A stretch of 64,000 bases of DNA, taken from NCBI RefSeq assembly GCF_003721595.1, contig NZ_RJJR01000019.1:42551-106550 (forward strand). Reading direction: 5' to 3'. This document shows positions 25,813-34,893 of the stretch, piece by piece. Source of the DNA: Hanamia caeni (GTDB lineage: Bacteria > Bacteroidota > Bacteroidia > Chitinophagales > Chitinophagaceae). Position 1 is the first letter of the stretch. Each line of letters opens with the position of its first letter. The notes under the pieces were generated by a model. The model was not told the origin of the DNA, searched no databases, and saw only the letters and a program-made list of their open reading frames with translations. Made by a program: the position numbers and the translations under genes.

Positions 25813-27297
25813 TTAGATTACTGTTTTTAAATCATATTCTAAATTCAATTGATAAGGCCAGCGCTCTGCCCGATGCAGCATGGCATTGGCTTCTGTGTCA
25901 TTATTGAATTTTTCTTTCACCGGATCCCAATATAATTTTCGTCTCAGTTTCATCGCAATGGCATTGAGCAGGCATACTGAGCATGCGCGATGGCCTACTT
26001 CTATTGGCGCTATGGTAGGCGCGCCACTGATGATGCACTCCAGCCAGTTGAGGTGATGATCTTTGCTTTTGTATAAATGAATTTCGTCAGGCCCGATAAC
26101 AGAATCCAATATTTTAGGGTCGCTTGCGGATAACGATTTTTGATTTTTTTCTTTTGAGACGGGGTCGCTGGCAGTAACGGTATAATTGCCACGGCCAACA
26201 AAAATCCAGCCTTCTGTTCCTACAAACTTGACGCCATTGTCGTAGCTGTTGCTGGCAAGCACTTTCACGCCATTTGCAAAAACGCTCTCTGTTTTAAACG
26301 GCCCGTGCACATCCCACAATGCATCTTTGGGCGGCCACACGACCTCCTGGCAGGAAATCTCTACCGGCCCGGTATATTCTGTTCCCATTCCCCAGTTGGC
26401 AATGTCAAAATGATGTGCTCCCCAGCCAGTGATCATTCCTGCGCCGTACTGTTCGCAGCGAAGCCAGCCCGGACGGGAAAAAGTTCCATCCTGCGGGTGC
26501 ACGCGGTGCTCGGTATAAATTGAATAGGGCGTACTTCCCGACCATTTTTCATAATTAAGGTTGGAAGGCACGGGCATTGGTTTTTCAGGATACGATGTTT
26601 TCGGATCATCGGTAGGCAGGCCTACATAAATCGTTTCAATTTTTCCTATTCTCCCATTTCTAACCAGTTCGCAGGCCTTATGAAACTGCGGCCACGGCGA
26701 CAAAGAGCGCTGCTGCGAACCAATTTGAAATGTAATACCGGATCGGTACACTTCATCACTTAGAATTCTTCCGCCGGCAATTGTGAGTGAAGCTGGTTTT
26801 TCCATATAAATATGTTTCCCTGCCCTGGCCGCGTGTACGGCCGCTAAAGCATGCCAGTGATCCGGTGTGCAGATAAGCACCGCATCAATATCTTTATTGG
26901 CGAGTAATTCCTGGTAATCATCATACGTTTTTGTTCCATTGTAGGATGTTCCTTTTTTCTTGGTGTAAAGGCCATCCACAAATTCTTTTCCCTGCTTTAT
27001 GCGGTTGGAGTCTAAGTCGCACACGGCCATAATGTTGGCCAAATCCCATTGAGCAGTGCCTGGAATGTCCCATCCACGGGCGATACGGCCAACGCCAATT
27101 ACCCCAATGTTGATTTTGTTGGAAGGCGCGCCCTTTCCCAATACAGTGGAGGGCACTATATCGGGAAAGGCATTTGCTGCGCCGGGAAGATGCGCCATAG
27201 CGATAGCGCCTGCCGCTCCTTTTACAGAAGAGGACAAAAATTTCCTCCTGTTCAATTGGCTTTCGGATTCTTTTGAGTTCATATTCAGGTTTTTCAT
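25813..27297 (-). CDS. Gfo/Idh/MocA-family oxidoreductase, Tat-exported
   Basis: A 494-residue oxidoreductase with a twin-arginine signal (NRRKFLSSSVKG, 16-27, then a hydrophobic stretch ending ANAFP). It has the complete Rossmann motif GVIGVGRIA (65-73) and the EKP motif (166-168). Such Tat-exported enzymes carry a tightly bound nicotinamide cofactor folded in the cytoplasm and oxidise or epimerise sugars in the periplasm. It is in an operon between the ThuA protein (23 bases upstream) and the lipoprotein relative (9 bases downstream). Together with ThuA this suggests a 3-keto-glycoside pathway; the substrate is not known. Confidence 0.9.
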   Translation of the reverse strand: MKNLNMNSKESESQLNRRKFLSSSVKGAAGAIAMAHLPGAANAFPDIVPSTVLGKGAPSNKINIGVIGVGRIARGWDIPGTAQWDLANIMAVCDLDSNRIKQGKEFVDGLYTKKKGTSYNGTKTYDDYQELLANKDIDAVLICTPDHWHALAAVHAARAGKHIYMEKPASLTIAGGRILSDEVYRSGITFQIGSQQRSLSPWPQFHKACELVRNGRIGKIETIYVGLPTDDPKTSYPEKPMPVPSNLNYEKWSGSTPYSIYTEHRVHPQDGTFSRPGWLRCEQYGAGMITGWGAHHFDIANWGMGTEYTGPVEISCQEVVWPPKDALWDVHGPFKTESVFANGVKVLASNSYDNGVKFVGTEGWIFVGRGNYTVTASDPVSKEKNQKSLSASDPKILDSVIGPDEIHLYKSKDHHLNWLECIISGAPTIAPIEVGHRACSVCLLNAIAMKLRRKLYWDPVKEKFNNDTEANAMLHRAERWPYQLNLEYDLKTVI

Positions 27298-27320
27298 TTT
27301 TAAAAGTTTAATGATTTTTT

Positions 27321-28238
27321 TTAGTAGGGCAGTGGATCGTCCGGGCTTACTGCATGTGCTTTTGAATAATCCAATGGCTTAGCGTTTCCAACGGCCCATT
27401 GTATTCCGCCCCAAATAAATTTCTCAAATACCGGGTTAGAATAAAATTCTCCATCATGCCCCAAAGCTGTGTACCATTCACGCCCGCCATCAAATTGGTG
27501 GCACCAGCTTGAAGGAAAAACATTTCCATACATCACAGGCTTTTCATTATCAGTAACGGTGCTTAAATCGTGAACGGTAAGCACATGGAGATCGGGGTTA
27601 ATATCTTTGGTGTAATAACATTCGTCATTCACCTGCCAATGACGTGGTAAAAACGTAGTAGATATATTGGTGGTGTCAATAACGATTTCGCTGAAAGGCT
27701 GATGCTTTGCGTGGCGCACAAAAGTTCCGCCCACAAGCCGTATAAACCACGGCCATGTCCGTTCGGTACCTGTCACAGAGTGGATGCCTACAAACCCGCC
27801 ACCCGACTGGATGTAGCGCATCAAGGCCACTTTCTGAGCATCCGTTTCAAACACATCATTATTGGTACTGGTAAAAATTAAGGCATTGAATTTTTTTAAA
27901 TTGTCATTATTAAAATCCGAAGGATTATCAGAAACGGTTATTGAAAATCCATTTTGTTTTCCCAACCTTTGAATGCAGGCTACTGCAGAGGGAATGTTAT
28001 CATGCACATAACCTTTGCCATTTTTTGTATACACCAGCACATGTATTTTCTTCCAGTTTACATGTTTCTGCTGAGCTGTCAACTTCTGTGCAGATATGGG
28101 AATGATTATAAATGATACAACGAAAGCCTTAAAAAGCAGGCGCTGTAATTTTCCTGCATCTAAAATCGCAGTAAACAAATCAACCTGTCCGGTAGGCAGG
28201 CTTTTATCTTGATTTTTTATTTTCATCCCCTGGTTCAT
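27321..28238 (-). CDS. ThuA-family protein, exported
   Basis: A 305-residue protein of the ThuA (trehalose utilisation/class-I glutamine-amidotransferase-like) family: VLVYTKNGKGYVHDNIPSAV, LIFTSTNNDVF, SGGGFVGIHSVTGTE, HWQVNDECYY and WYTALGHDGEFYSNPVF are typical. A hydrophobic segment near residues 33-50 acts as signal or anchor. The first ~30 codons include a short palindromic repeat (28184-28200) and may not be part of the original protein, so the true start is uncertain. It is the first gene of the operon and faces the LacI regulator across the operator region. ThuA partners are linked to 3-keto-trehalose and related keto-disaccharides. Confidence 0.85.
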   Translation of the reverse strand: MNQGMKIKNQDKSLPTGQVDLFTAILDAGKLQRLLFKAFVVSFIIIPISAQKLTAQQKHVNWKKIHVLVYTKNGKGYVHDNIPSAVACIQRLGKQNGFSITVSDNPSDFNNDNLKKFNALIFTSTNNDVFETDAQKVALMRYIQSGGGFVGIHSVTGTERTWPWFIRLVGGTFVRHAKHQPFSEIVIDTTNISTTFLPRHWQVNDECYYTKDINPDLHVLTVHDLSTVTDNEKPVMYGNVFPSSWCHQFDGGREWYTALGHDGEFYSNPVFEKFIWGGIQWAVGNAKPLDYSKAHAVSPDDPLPY

Positions 28239-28482
28239 TTCAAAATGCTGAGTGATATGTTTTCAAAATCATATAATCTTTTTGCATGGCTATTTGCCCA
28301 TTTCAATTGGAATTCTGTTTGGCTGTCCAAAACTGTTCCATGCATTTTCAGCTACAGAAACACAATAAAAAAAAAGCGATAAAAAATGAAAGCGAATTTG
28401 ATGCATATCTGAATCGTTACCTTAGGAATTATCAATACGTTAATAAAACCATAAAATAAAAGTAGGTAAAAAGTTTTAAAAT

Positions 28483-28496
28483 GCAACCGGTTACAA
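28483..28496. promoter_or_regulatory. LacI-type operator, site 1
   Basis: TGCAACCGGTTACA is a 14-bp palindrome except for one position in each arm. Its AACCGGTT core with central CG is the classic form for LacI-family regulators. It lies between the divergent ThuA operon and the lacI-type gene. Confidence 0.65.
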
Positions 28497-28524
28497 TAAT
28501 TTTTCTCTTTATAACAGAATATGC

Positions 28525-28538
28525 TGCAATCGGTTGCC
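28525..28538. promoter_or_regulatory. LacI-type operator, site 2
   Basis: TGCAATCGGTTGCC contains the palindrome GCAA-TCGG-TTGC (28526-28537) and shares its half-sites with sites 1 and 3. It lies 42 bases (four helical turns) from site 1. Confidence 0.6.
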
Positions 28539-28659
28539 GGGACCAATTTTTTTTTAAAACCCGCTACAGTCAAACGTTTTAGCATGTGATAAAAGTTTTC
28601 AAATCTATAACCAATTAATTTTTTTATTTTTAATCCTTTTTTTAAAAAACTGTTTTAAA

Positions 28660-28673
28660 CAACCGATTGTTAA
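28660..28673. promoter_or_regulatory. LacI-type operator, site 3, at the regulator's own start
   Basis: ACAACCGATTGT, flanked by A and T, is palindromic and is the complement form of site 2 (ACAATCGGTTGT). It abuts the ATG at 28674, which points to autoregulation of the LacI gene. The rest of the gene-free stretch 28239-28673 is AT-rich and holds no gene; a 77-codon frame there overlaps sites 1 and 2 and is not credited. Confidence 0.6.
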
Positions 28674-29729
28674 ATGAAACAAAGCAAGGAAGTTACCATT
28701 TATGATATTGCTCAGAAATTGCACATCTCCTCCGCAACTGTAAGCCGCGGCTTAAATAATCATTTTTCAGTAAACAGGAAGACGCAAAAAATTATAATTG
28801 AAACGGCCAGGGCTATGGGATATCGTTCCAATTTATTCGCAAAAAATTTAAGGCACCAAAAGACACGCACACTCGGTATAATCGTACAAACGCTTAACAG
28901 CAACTTTATCGCCTCCGTCCTTTCCGGAATTGAACAGGTAGCCAATAAAGCAGGATATAATCTCATCATTTCCCAATCGCAGGAATCGCAGGTAAAAGAA
29001 GCCATTAACGCAGAGGCCATGTTCAACAGGCGTGTTGATGGATTAATAGTTTCTCTCGCGTTTGACACGAAAAACGTTTCGCATTTTGATTCCTTTTTTA
29101 ATAAGGATATTCCTGTTGTTTTCTTTGACAGGATAAGCTTCGGTCAATCCAGCACCAACGTGGTAATTGATAATTTTAAAGCAGGATATGAAGCAACGCG
29201 CCACCTGGTAAGCCAGGGATGTAAAAGAATAGCGCATATAACGGGCAACCTTACACGAAATGTATATGCAGACAGGATGAAAGGTTATAAAGAAGCGCTG
29301 GAGGAAAGCAAGATCCCGTTTAATGAAAAATACTTGCTGATTAATAATATGGACGAGGTCAGCGCACTTGACGCTGCTGCCCGGTTAATGTCTATGAAAC
29401 TTATGCCTGACGGCCTTTTTGTAGCCAATGATAACTGTGCTGCCGTCTGCATGCAAGCCATTAAAGATGCAGGCTATTCTGTTCCAAAAGATATTGCCAT
29501 AGTGGGATTTAATAATGATATCATTAGCCGCGTGGTGAATCCAAAAATAACAACGGTCAACTATCCGGGCGAACAAATGGGAACCATAACAGCCAATGCA
29601 TTAATTAATCATCTCGAAGGAAAAGCCAACCTTGGCGCCACCAGTACTATTATTATTAAATCAGAATTGATCATTAGAGAATCTTCATTGAGAAAAAATA
29701 TAAGATCTGCTAAAAGGGTAAGCCATTAA
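28674..29729 (+). CDS. LacI-family transcriptional regulator
   Basis: A 351-residue regulator. The N-terminal helix-turn-helix is VTIYDIAQKLHISSATVSRGLNN (8-30), followed by the hinge helix region (NLRHQKTRTLGIIV) and a periplasmic-binding-like sugar domain (VDGLIVSL, FFDRISF, GCKRIAHITG, PDGLFVANDNCAAV, IAIVGFNND). It is transcribed away from the ThuA-Gfo/Idh-SusCD operon and most likely controls it through the three palindromic sites in the shared promoter, releasing them when a sugar ligand is bound. Site 3 touches its own start codon. Start and length are typical. Confidence 0.95.
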   Translation: MKQSKEVTIYDIAQKLHISSATVSRGLNNHFSVNRKTQKIIIETARAMGYRSNLFAKNLRHQKTRTLGIIVQTLNSNFIASVLSGIEQVANKAGYNLIISQSQESQVKEAINAEAMFNRRVDGLIVSLAFDTKNVSHFDSFFNKDIPVVFFDRISFGQSSTNVVIDNFKAGYEATRHLVSQGCKRIAHITGNLTRNVYADRMKGYKEALEESKIPFNEKYLLINNMDEVSALDAAARLMSMKLMPDGLFVANDNCAAVCMQAIKDAGYSVPKDIAIVGFNNDIISRVVNPKITTVNYPGEQMGTITANALINHLEGKANLGATSTIIIKSELIIRESSLRKNIRSAKRVSH

Positions 29730-29919
29730 GCACATATTTCAATTGGCAAACTGTGTTTATTTTTTCATATTGAAACAGCAGACAGATAAATAAATGAGAA
29801 TTTTTATTTTGCTTTGTTCATTCTGAAGATATGCGAACTAAAATCATTATCAACTTTTTTAGAAAAAATTTCTTTTTTCTTATTCCTTAACTAGCTTTGT
29901 TGCTCAAAGTACTTTTAAC

Positions 29920-30534
29920 ATGAATAATAAGCACCAGGACGATATCGAACACATCCGCTCTATGATGGAGCGTTCGTCGCGTTTTATTTCTTTAAACGGC
30001 ATGTCGGGCGTAATAGCAGGAATCGTTGCCTTAATTGCAGCTTTGGCCTCCTATTATCTTATTAAAAATAATGGCGGAGCCTATTTTGGAAACAGTCCTG
30101 TTAATCTGCCTGCACCATTGCTTACGAAGCTAATTATCATCTGTGTGGCAACACTGGTGATTGCGATATTTTTTGGAGTTTATTTCACCCTTCAAAAAAG
30201 CAAACGAAACAATCAAAAAATATGGAACGCGCTTTCCAAAAGGCTTGTAATAAGCCTTTTTATTCCTCTTATTGCGGGAGGCATTTTTTGTATTGCTCTT
30301 TTTTTCCAGGGTTATTTTGGTTTGGTAGCTCCTGTCATGCTGATATTTTACGGCCTCGCGCTGATGAACGCCAGTAAATATACTTTTAATGATGTAGAAT
30401 ATTTGGGATACTGCGAACTAATCCTGGGTTTAATTTCATTGTTCCTGGTTGGCTATGGGCTTATCTTTTGGACAATTGGTTTTGGCGTACTGCACATCGT
30501 TTACGGGATTATGATGCAAAAAAAATATCATTAA
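29920..30534 (+). CDS. Membrane protein of unknown function, paired with a winged-helix regulator
   Basis: A 204-residue integral membrane protein with a short hydrophilic N-terminus (NNKHQDDIEHIRSMMERSSRF) and five or six hydrophobic segments (about 27-47, 66-88, 108-130, 134-152, 160-178, 182-198). It precedes a winged-helix regulator by 12 bases. This pairing is frequent in Bacteroidota. Function is unknown; it could sense an envelope signal for the regulator. Confidence 0.78.
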   Translation: MNNKHQDDIEHIRSMMERSSRFISLNGMSGVIAGIVALIAALASYYLIKNNGGAYFGNSPVNLPAPLLTKLIIICVATLVIAIFFGVYFTLQKSKRNNQKIWNALSKRLVISLFIPLIAGGIFCIALFFQGYFGLVAPVMLIFYGLALMNASKYTFNDVEYLGYCELILGLISLFLVGYGLIFWTIGFGVLHIVYGIMMQKKYH

Positions 30535-30546
30535 CTTTTCGCGAAA

Positions 30547-30840
30547 ATGAATTTATTCCAATCTTTAAATAAAGAATTTGAAAGCAGGATTCGCCTGGGG
30601 ATCATGTCTATCCTGATGGTGAATGAATGGGTTGAATTTAAAGAAATGAAAGAAACATTAGATATTACAGACGGTAATTTAGCCAGCCATATTACGGGTT
30701 TGGAAAAGAATGATTACATAGAAGTGAAAAAAGAATTCGTAGGTAAAAAGCCTAAAACTTCTTACCGGGCTACAAAAACCGGCCGTAAAGCTTTTAACCT
30801 CCATCTAAACGCTTTGGAAAAACTGATAAACAGAAAATAA
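30547..30840 (+). CDS. Winged-helix transcriptional regulator
   Basis: A 97-residue MarR/ArsR-like single-domain regulator (HTH_34 type). The DNA-binding part is RIRLGIMSILMVNEWVEFKEMKETLDITDGNLASHITGLEKNDYIEV, and the wing includes KKPKTSYRATKTGRKAF. It is co-transcribed with the membrane protein 12 bases upstream. Targets unknown. Confidence 0.88.
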   Translation: MNLFQSLNKEFESRIRLGIMSILMVNEWVEFKEMKETLDITDGNLASHITGLEKNDYIEVKKEFVGKKPKTSYRATKTGRKAFNLHLNALEKLINRK

Positions 30841-30886
30841 TTTTTTTTGGCAGTAAAGCAACAAATAAATCAATTTATTATTCCGC

Positions 30887-31102
30887 TTGCTCTTAAGAAA
30901 ACAAATCCATCTTCCTAAACAATTTTTGCTGGCAGCACAGATTTCAGATTATTTGAAAGATGGAAGAAACCTTGATGAATTCACTGAATTTGAAGACAAA
31001 ACGAAAAAGCTGACAGTAGATGAAGTGCATGCGGCCTTTAAAAAGTATTTCGATACCTCTAAGTTCGTACTCGTGTACGCAGGTGATTTTAGTAAAAAAT
31101 AG
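30887..31102 (+). pseudogene. C-terminal fragment of an M16-family zinc peptidase
   Basis: The last ~60 codons (ISDYLKDGRNLDEFTEFEDK, LTVDEVHAAFKKYFDTSKF, VLVYAGDFSKK) match the extreme C-terminus of insulinase/M16 peptidases, which normally exceed 400 residues and have an HxxEH site near the start. No such N-terminal part exists upstream; the preceding ~50 bases are not coding and the winged-helix gene ends at 30840. This is a remnant without enzymatic parts. Confidence 0.7.
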
Positions 31103-31123
31103 CAACACCAAAATTTGCAAACT

Positions 31124-31158
31124 AAAAGGATAGCTTTGAAAAAAGGCCATCCTTTTTT
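31124..31158 (+). terminator. Intrinsic terminator
   Basis: AAAAGGATAGC and GGCCATCCTTTT form a stem of about 10 pairs with one bulge around TTTGAAAAAA, followed by TTTT. It sits 22 bases after the M16 remnant's stop and 105 bases before the GH28 start, insulating the two. Confidence 0.6.
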
Positions 31159-31262
31159 GTATTGCTAAACGAGTTGGGATCTTGTTTGCCGAAAAAAACA
31201 GTCATTTTTTCTCATAATTCTTAGCTTTAAATTTTTATTACCTCTCAATCAAATTTTTCAAA

Positions 31263-32789
31263 ATGAAACAGATTCTTTTGCTGCTGGCAATTGTAAGCCT
31301 CTTTACCCTTTGTTCAACCGGCCAAACAACGAGTAATTCATCCGGCTTTTACAACGTAAAAAATGCAGGTGCAAAAGGCAATGGACAAGACCTTGATACA
31401 AAATATATAAATGCATCGATTGAGGGAGCTTCGAAGGCAGGCGGAGGTACTGTTTATTTTCCTGCCGGAAATTATCTGAGCGGATCTATTCATTTAAAAA
31501 GCAACATCACGCTGTATTTCGATAACGGCGCCACCCTTATCGCAGCGCCTTCTGAAAGCAATAATGAATACGATTTGCCCGAGCAGAAGGTAGACAATAT
31601 GTTCGAAGATTTTGGGCACCGGCATTGGCATAACAGTTTGATATGGGGAGAAAATCTTCATGATATTGCCATCGTTGGACAGGGTATGATTTGGGGAAAA
31701 GGATTGGAAAGAAGTAACAAAGGTGAGGATGATAAACGGCCAAATAAATCAATCAGCCTTTACCAATGCAGGAATGTTTTAATCCGCGATATCACCATGT
31801 TGCACGCAGGATGGTTTGCAGTGCTGGCAACAGGCGTGGATCATCTTACCATCGATAATGTGACGATGGATACCAACCGCGATGGAATGGACATTGATTG
31901 TTGCCAGGATGTAAAAATTTCAAATTGCAGCATCAACTCACCGCTTGATGATGCGATAGTTTTAAAAAGCAGCTATGGCCTTGGTTTTGCGAGGCCCACA
32001 AAAGACGTAATGATTACGAACTGCGAAGTGAGCGGTTTTGAAGAAGGAAGCTTTTTAGATAAAACCTACAAAAAAAATGAAAGCAGAAGACCAACGGGCC
32101 GCATTAAAATGGGCACAGAATCCAACGGAGGTTTTCAAAATATTACGATTTCCAATTGCGTGTTTGATTATTGCGGCGGGCTCGCTTTGGAAACTGTGGA
32201 TGGCGCATTGCTTGAGGATGTAACCATAAACAATATCACCATGCGCGACATTGTGAATGCACCGATATTTATCAGGCTTGCTGCAAGAATGCGCGGCCCG
32301 GAAGGAACTCCTGTAGGCTCGTTACGAAGAGTAATTATCAGCAACATGGTGGCCTGGAATGTGGATGCGAAAACCGGCGCCATCATCAGTGGAATTCCCG
32401 GACACGACATTGAAGACGTAAGCTTGCACGATATTAATATTTATTTCAAAGGAGGAATTAGCGCACAGCAGGCAGGAAAATTAAACCCGGAATTGGATAA
32501 AGCGTACCCTGAGCCCGGGCGATTTGGCGTGTTGCCTTCGTATGGATTCTTTATCCGCGATATTGACGGGCTGCAAATGCAAAACATAAATCTTCATGTG
32601 ATCAATCCCGACGGAAGGCCGGCTTTCGTTTTGGATAGTGCAAAAAACGTTGACTTTCGTTTCGTTAAAGCACCTGTGCAAAAAGGAGTTCCTTATGTGG
32701 ATGTTAAAGAAGCTGAAAATGTGAGTTTATTTCAATCGTTCGGCGAAAAAAACAAAACGCTGGCACATGTGACGAACATGAAACTTTGA
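31263..32789 (+). CDS. Polygalacturonase-like glycoside hydrolase, GH28, exported
   Basis: A 508-residue right-handed beta-helix hydrolase that cleaves pectin (homogalacturonan or rhamnogalacturonan type). Signal peptide 1-20 (ends CSTGQ). Typical features are the FYNVKNAGAKGNG start and the catalytic strands NRDGMDIDCC (D207/D210) and SPLDDAIVLKS (D229, D230). A later GRIKMGTES matches the RIK motif. The GHG motif is replaced, as in several bacterial pectinase subgroups. It is monocistronic on the plus strand. With GH51, GH29 and the esterases it fits a pectin side-chain degrading repertoire. Confidence 0.9.
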   Translation: MKQILLLLAIVSLFTLCSTGQTTSNSSGFYNVKNAGAKGNGQDLDTKYINASIEGASKAGGGTVYFPAGNYLSGSIHLKSNITLYFDNGATLIAAPSESNNEYDLPEQKVDNMFEDFGHRHWHNSLIWGENLHDIAIVGQGMIWGKGLERSNKGEDDKRPNKSISLYQCRNVLIRDITMLHAGWFAVLATGVDHLTIDNVTMDTNRDGMDIDCCQDVKISNCSINSPLDDAIVLKSSYGLGFARPTKDVMITNCEVSGFEEGSFLDKTYKKNESRRPTGRIKMGTESNGGFQNITISNCVFDYCGGLALETVDGALLEDVTINNITMRDIVNAPIFIRLAARMRGPEGTPVGSLRRVIISNMVAWNVDAKTGAIISGIPGHDIEDVSLHDINIYFKGGISAQQAGKLNPELDKAYPEPGRFGVLPSYGFFIRDIDGLQMQNINLHVINPDGRPAFVLDSAKNVDFRFVKAPVQKGVPYVDVKEAENVSLFQSFGEKNKTLAHVTNMKL

Positions 32790-32915
32790 GCAAATTCTTT
32801 ATCGACAATTTGTAACATAAAGGCGCAATCGCTTTACAGTAAAAGAATAAGTAATAGAATTTTTTTTTTGAGAGAATGATGATATGTCTGAACAATGTCA
32901 AACCATTCCTTCATG

Positions 32916-34124
32916 TCAGGAATTGAATGGTGCCTCGCCTCTGCTATAAACTATTCTTCCCTGCACCATCGTTTTTTCGACGGTAAATTCGTCATCAAAA
33001 ATTACAATATCTGCATCCTTGCCGGGTGATAATTCTCCCTTTGTTTCTAAAACATTCATGATGCGCGCAGGTGTCATTGTAAGCATTTTTACGGCATCGG
33101 TCAAAGGCACACCAGCTATGGTTACCATCGTTTTTAAAAGACGAATGGTGGTGGCTACACTTCCCGCAAAGGATGATCTGTCAGGCAGCTTTGCTACTCC
33201 ATCTTCAACAATTACTTTTAATCCATTATGAAGACTGCCTAAAACGCTTTCTCCTTCAGGCATTCCGGCTGCCCGCATTGCATCGGTTATAAGGGCAATC
33301 CTGTTGGCACCTTTTATTTTATAAACCAACTTTAGTAACGGAGCTGGTAAGTGAACGCCGTCTGCAATAATCTCAACGTCCATGCCGTCAATCAGGTAGG
33401 CGCTTTCAATTACGCCGGCAAACCTGAACGCATTTCTCCGGGTAACGCCTGTCATGGCGGAATATAAATGTGTAATTAAAGAATATCCATTCTCAAAAGC
33501 CTCGAGTACTTCTTCATAAATCGCATCTGTATGAGCGATGGCCGGCAAAATATTTTTTGATGCAAGATATTTTCCCAATTCAATGCTTCCTCTTAGTTCA
33601 GGGGCACTGCTCCATCTTTTAATAGAAGAAGTAGCCGAAAGAATTTCTTTGTATTCTGATGGATCAGGATTTCGTATATAACGTCCATCCTGTGCGCCTT
33701 TTTGGTTCGTTGAAATGTAAGGACCTTCGAGATGCATACCAAGAAACTGAGCGCCCCTACTATTTTTTTTATTTGCATTTTTATAAATAGCCAGTGTTTG
33801 AAACAGTTCTTCCTTGCTACTTGTAAGCGTAGTAGGAAACATGGAAGTAGTTCCGTATTGAGCATGCGTTTCAGCGATTTTTAAAAATCCACTTTCGCTT
33901 CCATCCATAAAATCGTGGCCACCACCGCCATGAACATGAATATCAATAAAACCAGGCGAGACGTAATTTCCTTTGGCATCAATAACTTTTGCGCCGGCAA
34001 CTTCTTTATCTTCCTTGTCAATAGATAGTATTTTTTTTCCGGAAATAACAATCGTTTCGTGCTCCAATATTTGATCAGAGATAATGATACGGCCGTTTAT
34101 AATTTTAATGATTTGCTCAGGCAT
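32916..34124 (-). CDS. nagA: N-acetylglucosamine-6-phosphate deacetylase
   Basis: About 402 residues from the ATG at 34124, which overlaps the end of nagB by 8 bases; a longer upstream frame is a nagB shadow. It removes the acetyl group from N-acetylglucosamine-6-phosphate in the cytoplasm. The amidohydrolase metal site begins with GFIDIHVHGGGG, and LEGPYIS, AHTDA, THLYSAMTG, IADGVHLP and LITDAM are the expected motifs. Coupled translation with nagB makes the two-step route GlcNAc-6-P to GlcN-6-P to fructose-6-P. No kinase or transporter is adjacent. Confidence 0.95.
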   Translation of the reverse strand: MPEQIIKIINGRIIISDQILEHETIVISGKKILSIDKEDKEVAGAKVIDAKGNYVSPGFIDIHVHGGGGHDFMDGSESGFLKIAETHAQYGTTSMFPTTLTSSKEELFQTLAIYKNANKKNSRGAQFLGMHLEGPYISTNQKGAQDGRYIRNPDPSEYKEILSATSSIKRWSSAPELRGSIELGKYLASKNILPAIAHTDAIYEEVLEAFENGYSLITHLYSAMTGVTRRNAFRFAGVIESAYLIDGMDVEIIADGVHLPAPLLKLVYKIKGANRIALITDAMRAAGMPEGESVLGSLHNGLKVIVEDGVAKLPDRSSFAGSVATTIRLLKTMVTIAGVPLTDAVKMLTMTPARIMNVLETKGELSPGKDADIVIFDDEFTVEKTMVQGRIVYSRGEAPFNS

Positions 34125-34878
34125 TGATTTTTTCTTTTGTGTCAGAACGCAGACCGGAAGCAGAGGTATCATCAATAAAAAGAGAACAGTGGCTATGCGT
34201 TCTCAAAATAGTAGACGGATATAAATTGCTGATTTCATTTTCCAAGGTATGCTTTACCGCTTCGGCTTTTCTTTCGCCAGGCACAGAGCAAATAATATTT
34301 TTTGATTTTAGAATTTGCTTTACCGACATACTAATTGCTTTTTGCGGAACCTCTTCAAATGAGTCAAACCATCCCTCGCCTAATTGCTGCTTTTTGCAGG
34401 CTTCGTTTAAATCAACGATGATATAAGGTTTGTCAGTTTCAAAATCGGCAGGCGGGTCGTTAAAGGCAAGATGGCCGTTTTCGCCAATTCCAATCAGGGC
34501 TACATCTATGGGGTGATTCCGGATCAAATCACTCAAACGCCGGCACTCCTCATCAGCATCCCCTTCGCCATTGATTAGCCATGCATCTTTAAGCGGGGTT
34601 ACCTGGGATAAAAATCTTTCTAGTAAATATTTTCTAAAGCTTGCCGGATGCGTGATTGGCAGAGAAATGTATTCATCAAGATGAAACATTACCACTTTAT
34701 CCCACTGAATATTTTTGGCGTCGATCAAAGTTTTTAAAGTTTCAAACTGGCTGGTTCCGGTAGCAAGAATAATGTTGGCTGTTCCATTATTCGCTATCGC
34801 TTCCCTGATGAGTTGAGCGGCTTTTTCGCCCGCAGCTTTTCCAAGAGCAATTTCGTTTCTGTATATGAATGTATTCAT
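34117..34878 (-). CDS. nagB: Glucosamine-6-phosphate deaminase
   Basis: A 253-residue deaminase/isomerase that converts glucosamine-6-phosphate to fructose-6-phosphate and ammonia. Diagnostic motifs are the phosphate loop LATGTSQFETL, FHLDEYISL with D68/E69 and IGENGHLAFNDPP with H136, all near their usual positions. It is shorter than the allosteric enterobacterial enzyme and resembles Gram-positive/Bacteroidota forms. The ATG at 34878 is the first in frame. It is the upstream gene of the nagB-nagA pair. Confidence 0.95.
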   Translation of the reverse strand: MNTFIYRNEIALGKAAGEKAAQLIREAIANNGTANIILATGTSQFETLKTLIDAKNIQWDKVVMFHLDEYISLPITHPASFRKYLLERFLSQVTPLKDAWLINGEGDADEECRRLSDLIRNHPIDVALIGIGENGHLAFNDPPADFETDKPYIIVDLNEACKKQQLGEGWFDSFEEVPQKAISMSVKQILKSKNIICSVPGERKAEAVKHTLENEISNLYPSTILRTHSHCSLFIDDTSASGLRSDTKEKINA

Positions 34879-34893
34879 TCATGCTAATGTAAA

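Noticed and set aside
28352..28585. 77-codon minus-strand frame in the LacI/ThuA promoter region
   Set aside because: Covers two operator sites, has unusual composition (mostly F, K, I) and no ribosome-binding site; a shadow of AT-rich promoter DNA.
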